Positions 13,991-18,368 of a stretch of 18,368 bases of DNA are shown piece by piece. Every line of letters begins with the position of its first letter. Position 1 is the stretch's first letter. Below the pieces are notes generated by a model. The model made no database searches and was not told where the DNA came from. It worked only from the letters and a program-made list of their open reading frames with translations. A program made the position numbers and the translations under genes. Source of the DNA: JASFBA01 sp036172265 (lineage in GTDB: Bacteria; Chloroflexota; Chloroflexia; DTKN01). Location: NCBI GenBank assembly GCA_036172265.1, contig JASFBA010000009.1, positions 1 to 18,368 on the forward strand, written 5' to 3'.

Positions 13991-15097
13991 TTGCTGGACA
14001 TCGCTATGCCGAAGATCGAGTGTATCGGCAGCACCGATTCCTTCGGTCAGTATAAAATTGAGCCGCTGGAGCCGGGCTACGGCACGACGTTGGGCAACGC
14101 CCTGCGCCGGGTGTTACTTTCTTCGCTTCCGGGCGCAGCCGTAACCACCATCCGCATCGAGGGGATCTACCACGAATTTTCTACCATTCCCCACATCCGG
14201 GAAGATGTGCCCCAGATCGTCCTGAATATCAAGCGCATCCGTTTGCGCTCTTACGCCGACCGGCCGGTCAAACTCTGGCTGCAGGCCAGGGGTCGGGGGG
14301 TGGTGCGGGCCGGCGACATCGAGTGCCCCAGCACGGTGGAGATCGTCAACCCGGACCTGGTCATCGCCACCCTGGACTCGGACGAGGCTTATCTGGACAT
14401 GGAACTGACGGTGGAAAAGGGACGCGGCTACCGGCCGGCCGAGGCCCACGAGCATCTGCCCATCGGTCAGATTCCGGTGGATGCCGTCTTCTCCCCGATC
14501 ACCAAGGTCAACTACGTCGTCGAGCGCACCCGCGTCGGCCAGATGACCGACTATGACCGCCTGATTATGGAAATCTGGACCGACGGCACCATCGCCCCTG
14601 GCGATGCCCTGAGTTACGCGGCGCAGGTGCTGGTGCAATATTGTTCCCTGATCGCCGAGGCCAGCAAGGTGGAGGAGGCGGTGGAAGAAGAGGCTGCCGG
14701 TGTAGTTATCCCGCCCCACCTTTACCAGATTTCCATTGACGAACTGGGCTTGTCTACCCGGACCTACAACTGCCTGAAGCGGGCCGGCATCAGCCAGGTG
14801 GGCCAGATCCTGGAGATGGAGGAAAAGGACCTTCTGGCGATTCGCAACCTGGGGCGAAAGTCGGTGGACGAGATTCGCGAGGCCCTGATCGCCCGGGGTT
14901 TCCTGCCCCAGGTACAGGTGCCCGGCGTTATCCTGGAGGAAGCCGGAGAGGTGGAAGAGACGCTGGAGGCCATCTTGAAGGAAGAGGCGGTGGAGGAGGA
15001 GGAAGAAGAGGAGAAGCCGGGCGAGGTGTTGGCCGGCCATCCCTTCCTGTTGGAGGAAGAGGGCGAGGAGCCGGCGGACGAGGACGAAGAAGAATAA
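13991..15097 (+). CDS. rpoA: RNA polymerase subunit alpha with acidic C-terminal extension
   Basis: Alpha dimerises to start RNA polymerase assembly and contacts promoter UP elements and activators. The TTG at 13991, 6 bases after AGGAGG, is preferred to the ATG at 14006, which is too far from the site. The 368-residue product has an N-terminal domain (GTTLGNALRRVLLSSLPGAA, then VEKGRGYRPA), a Glu-rich linker at about 226-243 and the DNA-binding C-terminal domain at about 244-305. Residues matching the E. coli DNA-contact set are Arg257, Asn260, Cys261, Lys263, Gly288, Lys290, Ser291 and Glu294. Beyond this lies an unusual 63-residue tail, very rich in Glu from about residue 316 on. Confidence 0.97.
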   Translation: MLDIAMPKIECIGSTDSFGQYKIEPLEPGYGTTLGNALRRVLLSSLPGAAVTTIRIEGIYHEFSTIPHIREDVPQIVLNIKRIRLRSYADRPVKLWLQARGRGVVRAGDIECPSTVEIVNPDLVIATLDSDEAYLDMELTVEKGRGYRPAEAHEHLPIGQIPVDAVFSPITKVNYVVERTRVGQMTDYDRLIMEIWTDGTIAPGDALSYAAQVLVQYCSLIAEASKVEEAVEEEAAGVVIPPHLYQISIDELGLSTRTYNCLKRAGISQVGQILEMEEKDLLAIRNLGRKSVDEIREALIARGFLPQVQVPGVILEEAGEVEETLEAILKEEAVEEEEEEEKPGEVLAGHPFLLEEEGEEPADEDEEE

Positions 15098-15133
15098 CGG
15101 TAGATGGAATTGGTCAAGAGTGGAGCGTAAACG

Positions 15134-15484
15134 ATGCGACATCGCAAGTCGGGACGAAAACTCAACCGGAATACGGGCCAGCGGCGAGCGCTCTTTCGGG
15201 GTCTGGCGGCCGCCCTGCTCTGGCACGGGCACGTGGTGACCACAGAGGCCAAAGCCAAGGCTATCCAGCCCCAGGTCGAACGGCTCATCACCCTGGCTCA
15301 GGAGGATACCGAGGCCCGCCGGCGGTTGGCGATGGCCCGGCTGCCCAGCGAGCGGGTAGTGGAAAAACTCTTCACTGAGGTGGCCCCCAACTACCGGGAG
15401 CGCTCCGGTGGGTACACCCGCCTGATCCGCATCGGCCCACGCCAGGGCGATGCGGCGATGATGGTGCGAATCGAGCTGATCTAG
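15134..15484 (+). CDS. rplQ: 50S ribosomal protein L17
   Basis: L17 lies on the back of the large subunit near the tunnel exit. The 116-residue product opens MRHRKSGRKLNRNTGQRRAL, has the VTTEAKAKAIQPQVERLITL segment and ends in the family pattern GGYTRLIRIGPRQGDAAMMV followed by RIELI. The ATG has a TGGAG site with a 9-base spacing. It is the last gene of the classic alpha block; a small hairpin follows. Confidence 0.97.
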   Translation: MRHRKSGRKLNRNTGQRRALFRGLAAALLWHGHVVTTEAKAKAIQPQVERLITLAQEDTEARRRLAMARLPSERVVEKLFTEVAPNYRERSGGYTRLIRIGPRQGDAAMMVRIELI

Positions 15485-15493
15485 GTGGACGAA

Positions 15494-15509
15494 CCGCCGA
15501 CTTCGGCGG
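15494..15509 (+). other. Small GC-rich stem-loop between rplQ and truA
   Basis: CCGCCGA (15494-15500) is the exact reverse complement of TCGGCGG (15503-15509), with CT between them. In RNA this gives about six pairs around an ACUU loop. No T-run follows, so it is not a standard intrinsic terminator; it could be a pause or processing site. Confidence 0.4.
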
Positions 15510-15537
15510 AGATTCAGGATGAGACCGACCGGAAAAG

Positions 15538-16293
15538 ATGCCCAATATCCTGCTGGACCTGGAATACGATGGAACCGATTTCCTGGGTTCACAGATCCAG
15601 GCTTCGGGGCGGACGGTACAGGGCGAACTCGAACGGGCTCTCTACCGGTTGACCGAACAAAAGACCCGGGCTATCCTGGCCGGCCGCACCGACACCGGGG
15701 TCCATGCACGGGGTCAGCGGGCCAACTTTCACACCTCCAAGGTTTGGCCGCCGGAGGTCTGGGTGCGGGCGCTCAACGCTGTCCTGCCCCCCGACCTGGC
15801 GGTATTGCGGGCGCAGGAGGTGCCGGAGACGTTTCATGCGCGCTTCGATGCGCGACGGCGGGTCTACCAGTACACACTTTACAACGCCCCGCTCCGCTCG
15901 CCTTTGGCGCGGCGTTATGCCTGGCATGTGGCCGAACCGCTGGATGTGGCCGCGATGTCCGCCGGATTGGAGATGCTCCTAGGCGAACACGACCTGGCCT
16001 CTTTCGCTGGTTCGGCCGAAAGCCCTGCCCGACCCCGGCGAACCGTCCGCCGGATCGAGCGGGCCGTCCTGAGCGGCCGAGCCCCCTGGCTGGTGGTCGA
16101 GATCGCCGCCGAAAGTTTCCTCCGCCATATGGTGCGGAACATTGTGGGGCAACTGGTGCTGTTGGGCCAGGGGCGTTGCGACCTGGCCGAATTTCGGGCC
16201 ATCCTGGAGGCCCGAGACCGCCGGCGGGCCGCCCCGCCGGCCCCACCCCACGGGCTCTGCCTGGTGCGGGTGGAGTATGAAGGAGTAACCTAG
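15538..16293 (+). CDS. truA: tRNA pseudouridine synthase A
   Basis: TruA converts uridines 38-40 in the tRNA anticodon stem to pseudouridine. The 251-residue product starts MPNILLDLEYDGTDFLGSQI and carries the catalytic motif GRTDTGVHA at residues 49-57, with Asp52 as the expected nucleophile. It also has VPETFHARFDARRRVYQYTL and the ESFLRHMVRNIVGQLVLLG C-terminal signature. The start ATG has only a weak purine-rich site (GGAAAAG) close by. truA between rplQ and rplM is a common order in Gram-positive-type genomes. Confidence 0.97.
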   Translation: MPNILLDLEYDGTDFLGSQIQASGRTVQGELERALYRLTEQKTRAILAGRTDTGVHARGQRANFHTSKVWPPEVWVRALNAVLPPDLAVLRAQEVPETFHARFDARRRVYQYTLYNAPLRSPLARRYAWHVAEPLDVAAMSAGLEMLLGEHDLASFAGSAESPARPRRTVRRIERAVLSGRAPWLVVEIAAESFLRHMVRNIVGQLVLLGQGRCDLAEFRAILEARDRRRAAPPAPPHGLCLVRVEYEGVT

Positions 16294-16305
16294 AGGAGAT
16301 GGCTT

Positions 16306-16734
16306 ATGAAGACTTATATGCCCAAGACTGGTGAAATACAGCAGGAGTGGTACGTGGTGGACGCGGCCGGGAAGACGCTAGGCCGGCTGGCGGCTCGCAT
16401 CGCCACCGTCTTGCGGGGCAAGCACAAGGCCACCTACACCCCACACCTGGATGGGGGCGATTACGTCGTGGTTGTCAACGCCGAGAAGGTGGTGCTGACC
16501 GGACGGAAGCGCGAGCAGAAGGTTTACTACCATCATACCGGCTATATGGGCGGTCTGCGCCGGATACCCCTGGCTGAGGTACTGGCCCGGCATCCGGAAC
16601 GGGTCATTCGGATGGCGGTGGAAGGGATGCTGCCCCATAACCGCCTGGGGCGGGCGATGCTGCGTAAACTCAAGGTCTACGCCGGCCCGGAGCACCCCCA
16701 TCAGGCCCAGAACCCCAAACCGTTGGAACTGTAG
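16306..16734 (+). CDS. rplM: 50S ribosomal protein L13
   Basis: L13 is an early large-subunit assembly protein. The 142-residue product opens MKTYMPKTGEIQQEWYVVDA and carries GKTLGRLAARIATVLRGKHK, DGGDYVVVVNAEKVVLTG, YYHHTGYMGGLR, the GMLPHNRLGRAMLRKLKVYA signature and PEHPHQAQNPK near the end. The ATG follows AGAGGAGAT after the truA stop. It pairs with rpsI as in most bacteria. Confidence 0.98.
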   Translation: MKTYMPKTGEIQQEWYVVDAAGKTLGRLAARIATVLRGKHKATYTPHLDGGDYVVVVNAEKVVLTGRKREQKVYYHHTGYMGGLRRIPLAEVLARHPERVIRMAVEGMLPHNRLGRAMLRKLKVYAGPEHPHQAQNPKPLEL

Positions 16735-16749
16735 GCGATGGAGGAAGAT

Positions 16750-17148
16750 ATGGAACTGGCTTATTACCAGGGAACCGGACGACGGAAGACGGCTGTGGCC
16801 CGGGTGCGCCTCTATCCGGGAGGAAAAGGAGAAATCCGAATCAACGGACGTGCCCTTCGGGAATATTTTGGACCGCGCCTGCTCTATGAGCAGATGATTT
16901 TGGAACCGCTGCGTCTGGCCGATATGGAGCAAAAGGTGGATGTCTCCGTTTTGGTGAAAGGCGGGGGCGCAAGCGGCCAGGCCGGGGCCGTGCGTGCCGG
17001 CCTGGCCCGGGCGCTGGTACATATGGATGAGAACCTGCGTCTGCCGCTCAAGAAGGCCGGCCTGCTCACCCGCGACCCGCGGGTCAAGGAGCGCAAGAAG
17101 CCCGGCCTGAAGCGTGCCCGCAAGCGCCCGACCTACACCAAGCGGTGA
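16750..17148 (+). CDS. rpsI: 30S ribosomal protein S9
   Basis: S9 contacts the P-site tRNA through its C-terminal tail. I chose the ATG at 16750 (132 residues, MELAYYQGTGRRKTAVARVR), which has GGAGG at 16740-16744; the in-frame ATG at 16738 has no upstream site and itself overlaps this sequence. Landmarks are GRRKTAVARVRLYPG, GGGASGQAGAVRAGLARAL, the LTRDPRVKERKKPGLKRARK segment and the terminal KRPTYTKR, whose final Arg is the conserved tRNA-contacting residue. It is the last gene of the cluster. Confidence 0.97.
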   Translation: MELAYYQGTGRRKTAVARVRLYPGGKGEIRINGRALREYFGPRLLYEQMILEPLRLADMEQKVDVSVLVKGGGASGQAGAVRAGLARALVHMDENLRLPLKKAGLLTRDPRVKERKKPGLKRARKRPTYTKR

Positions 17149-17247
17149 CGTCCCGCTCCCCGGAATAGATATACCCACCTTCGGTTTTTGCTTCATCGGA
17201 GGCTACTGGAGTACAGGTGGGTTTGGAACCTCACTATTACCCAAGGC

Positions 17248-17364
17248 CGGCCGGGCCACGGGGACATTTTGACGCCGGCGGCAGCGCCTTTCTGCGGGGG
17301 GCTTCGGGGGGTATGCCATACCCCTCAACGGGGGGTGTGGGGGGCAGGAGCCCCCTGCGAAAAG
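17248..17364. repeat. MITE-like repeat, copy A (117 bp)
   Basis: This copy aligns with copy B (17581-17715) at a constant offset of 333 bases for most of its length, with few differences. It contains the palindrome GGGGTATG (17308-17315), C, CATACCCC (17317-17324), and a second hairpin GGGGGC (17340-17345) with GCCCCC (17350-17355). It ends CCCCCTGCGAAAAG as copy B does. It has no coding signature. The second hairpin region is 18 bases shorter than in copy B. Confidence 0.8.
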
Positions 17365-17454
17365 GCCGGCCGGCGCTTCGGGACACGCCTTGCGCCGAGC
17401 GGCCCGGCCCGCCGGCCGAAAGCGAGGCCGGCCTATCCGACCCCACCCGGGCCC

Positions 17455-17507
17455 TCCCCGCAAGCGGGGAACCCCCCACCCTGGCCCTCCCCCACACGGG
17501 GGGAGGG
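17455..17507. repeat. Two compact GC hairpins between the repeat copies
   Basis: TCCCCGC (17455-17461) pairs with GCGGGGA (17464-17470) across AA. CCCTCCCCC (17485-17493) pairs with GGGGGAGGG (17499-17507) across ACACG. Neither is followed by a T-run. They look like members of the CCCTCCCC/GGGGAGGG type of dispersed palindrome; a similar one lies inside the next gene at 18030-18052. Confidence 0.6.
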
Positions 17508-17580
17508 GACTGGAAGGGGCAGCCTCCAGCAGAAGGCCCGCCCCACCGGATGGGGGATGAGGACGGGTGTCCACCGGGTT

Positions 17581-17715
17581 CGGCCGGGCCACGGGGACAC
17601 TTTGCCGCCGGCGGCAGCGCCTTTCTGCGGGGGGCTTCGGGGGGTATGCCATACCCCCCGACGGGGGTGCAGGGGGCGGGTAGGGGCTGGCCGGTGGCCG
17701 GCCCCCTGCGAAAAG
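17581..17715. repeat. MITE-like repeat, copy B (135 bp)
   Basis: This is the longer copy of the element at 17248-17364. Its central palindrome is GGGGGGTATG (17639-17648), C, CATACCCCCC (17650-17659), with perfect 10-bp arms. A second pair is CAGGGGGC (17670-17677) with GCCCCCTG (17701-17708). The segments near 17618-17636 and 17701-17719 are imperfect inverted repeats of each other (about 13 of 19 positions), so the whole unit can fold back on itself. It ends about 30 bases before the -10 box of the next gene. Confidence 0.8.
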
Positions 17716-17722
17716 CGCCCAC

Positions 17723-17751
17723 TATACTTCGGGCCGGTTTTGTGATATAAT
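17723..17751 (+). promoter_or_regulatory. Extended -10 sigma-A-type promoter for the cpaF-like gene
   Basis: TATAAT at 17746-17751 is a perfect -10 box, preceded by TGA (17743-17745), the extended -10 form. A poor -35 candidate, TATACT (17723-17728), lies 17 bases upstream. Transcription would begin near 17758, about 44 bases before the ATG at 17802. It is the clearest promoter in the window. Confidence 0.65.
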
Positions 17752-17760
17752 GGATTTGGT

Positions 17761-17785
17761 AACGGCATACCTCAGAAATACCGTT
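17761..17785 (+). promoter_or_regulatory. Imperfect dyad at the predicted transcript start
   Basis: AACGGCAT (17761-17768) and ATACCGTT (17778-17785) are inverted repeats with one mismatch and a 9-base spacer. The dyad starts just after the predicted transcription start, so it could be an operator or a 5' end stem-loop. Nothing in the window shows which, if either. Confidence 0.35.
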
Positions 17786-17801
17786 GTCCAGGTTGGATGA
17801 G

Positions 17802-18368
17802 ATGGCTCTGTTGAAACGGCTTGGGGCCGAACCCCCGCGACAGAGCGAGGAGGGAGGGCTGAGCCGCCGCTTGGGCGAAACCCAGGCGGAAGGGCCGGCT
17901 GTTCCTCCCGCCCGCCCGGAAGTGCGCCCACCCGTCCCGCCTCTCCGGGAAGAAGCCCGCCCTGCCCCGGAAAAAGGCGGCCTCCCGGGACGGCTCGCCC
18001 CCGATGCGAGAGGTGCCGACCGTCCCCTTCCCTCGCCCCCATCCGGCGAGGGGGGATTGCTCAGCCGGATCCCGATTACCCCATCGCCGGAGGAAGAGTA
18101 TCCCACCTTCGGCCGGAAAGTACGGCGGGTTCCTCCCGATCCTCTCACCACCTTCAAGTTTCGCGTCCAGGACCGCGTCATTGGGGAACTGGGGCCTCGG
18201 CTGGGCCGCGTTTCCCAGGCCGAACTTCGCGCGGCCATCGAGCGAGCACTTGCCGAAGCCATTGCCCAGGAGGGTCTTCTTCTTGGCCAGGTTGAGCGCC
18301 GCCGTCTCAGCCAGGAGATCGAGGCTGAGGTGTGGGGCTACGGTCCTCTCCAGCCGCTTCTGGACGAT
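17802..18368 (+). CDS. CpaF/TadA-type secretion ATPase, N-terminal part (3' end outside window)
   Basis: The first 189 residues are present and the frame is open at the right edge. Residues 1-115 are low-complexity and rich in Pro, Arg and Glu. From about 117 on the sequence matches the N-terminal domain of CpaF/TadA ATPases: FKFRVQDRVIGELGPRLGR, then an AIERALAEAIAQEGLLLGQV helix, ERRRLSQEIEAEVWGYGPLQ and PLLDD. The last stretch corresponds to the family's GxGPLEPLL segment before the nucleotide-binding domain. Such ATPases drive Tad/Flp pili or related secretion. The Walker motifs are out of view, so activity cannot be judged. The ATG at 17802 has a weak binding site. It has its own promoter and is not part of the ribosomal cluster. 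Confidence 0.78.
   Translation, partial: MALLKRLGAEPPRQSEEGGLSRRLGETQAEGPAVPPARPEVRPPVPPLREEARPAPEKGGLPGRLAPDARGADRPLPSPPSGEGGLLSRIPITPSPEEEYPTFGRKVRRVPPDPLTTFKFRVQDRVIGELGPRLGRVSQAELRAAIERALAEAIAQEGLLLGQVERRRLSQEIEAEVWGYGPLQPLLDD
18030..18052. repeat. Palindrome inside the cpaF-like coding region
   Basis: CCCTCGCC (18030-18037) pairs perfectly with GGCGAGGG (18045-18052) around CCCATCC. It encodes residues 77-84 (PSPPSGEG) of the Pro-rich N-terminus. It resembles the intergenic hairpin at 17485-17507, so part of this linker may derive from a dispersed repeat. Confidence 0.5.

Larger units (their letters stand above)
17149..17801. other. 653-base non-coding gap between rpsI and a cpaF-like gene
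   Basis: I see no credible gene here on either strand; the open frames run through palindromic repeats in several frames at once, as expected for GC-rich DNA. The gap holds an 8-bp inverted repeat after rpsI (ACCCACCT at 17173-17180, AGGTGGGT at 17215-17222) enclosing a short T-run, which is a poor terminator. It also holds two copies of a longer element, two compact hairpins between them and an extended -10 promoter near its right end. Confidence 0.8.

Noticed and set aside
14114..15592. A 492-codon open frame on the - strand opposite rpoA and rplQ
   Set aside because: It is a shadow of rpoA; its composition mirrors the Glu-rich coding strand (Leu/Phe/Ser runs) and nothing in it resembles a known protein.
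15519..16280. A 253-codon + strand frame overlapping truA
   Set aside because: Out of frame with truA, which has all its catalytic motifs; the overlapping frame shows none.
17248..17715. CRISPR array
   Set aside because: Only two repeat copies, each over 100 bases, with internal palindromes and no regular spacers or cas genes.
17217..17750. Overlapping + strand open frames in the gap (with repeats of GGMPYP-type peptide)
   Set aside because: The peptide repeat simply comes from translating the two DNA repeat copies. There is no ribosome binding site and several frames are open at once.
17237..18262. A 341-codon open frame on the - strand across the repeat region and the cpaF-like gene
   Set aside because: It runs through both repeat copies, is low-complexity Pro/Arg/Gly, and opposes a gene with a recognisable family domain.

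Overview
This window is one continuous ribosomal-protein supercluster, all on the + strand, followed by a repeat-rich gap and the start of an unrelated gene. It opens inside the 3' end of tuf (EF-Tu). The S10 block follows (rpsJ, rplC, rplD, rplW, rplB, rpsS, rplV, rpsC, rplP, rpmC, rpsQ). The spc block comes next (rplN, rplX, rplE, rpsN, rpsH, rplF, rplR, rpsE, rpmD, rplO, secY), with adk, map and rpmJ after it. The alpha block is rpsM, rpsK, rpsD, rpoA, rplQ, and the cluster ends with truA, rplM and rpsI. Most genes are 0-60 bases apart, several overlap by ATGA or GTGA, and most have an AGGAGG-type ribosome binding site. I see no convincing internal promoter, so long cotranscription is the simplest reading.

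The DNA is GC-rich, with GTG and TTG starts mixed among ATG (GTG: rpsJ, rplN, rpsE, rplO; TTG: rpsC, rpsN, rpoA). S14 is the short zinc type, S4, L24 and L36 carry Cys or Cys/His metal sites, and adenylate kinase has a four-Cys lid. RpoA begins MLDIAMPKIEC, which resembles Chloroflexota RpoA as I recall it. Gene order (rplQ-truA-rplM-rpsI), GC-rich palindromic repeats and a following CpaF-type ATPase fit a Chloroflexota bacterium, perhaps Anaerolineae-like. This placement is an inference from memory, not a search.

The genes work together in protein synthesis: ribosomal subunit proteins, EF-Tu, the SecY export channel, N-terminal Met removal (map), tRNA pseudouridylation (truA), nucleotide balance (adk) and the RNA polymerase alpha subunit. 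infA, often found between map and rpmJ, is not here.

The less ordinary parts are non-coding or at gene edges: a tandem set of short palindromic repeats between adk and map that supplies the adk stop codon; hairpins directly before rpsH and rpoA; a 63-residue C-terminal extension on RpoA, strongly acidic over its last 53 residues; a 653-base gap after rpsI with two copies of a MITE-like element; an extended -10 promoter; and a partial cpaF-like gene whose Pro-rich N-terminus contains a palindrome like those in the gap. I did not find a new multi-gene system; the coding content is a well-known conserved cluster.
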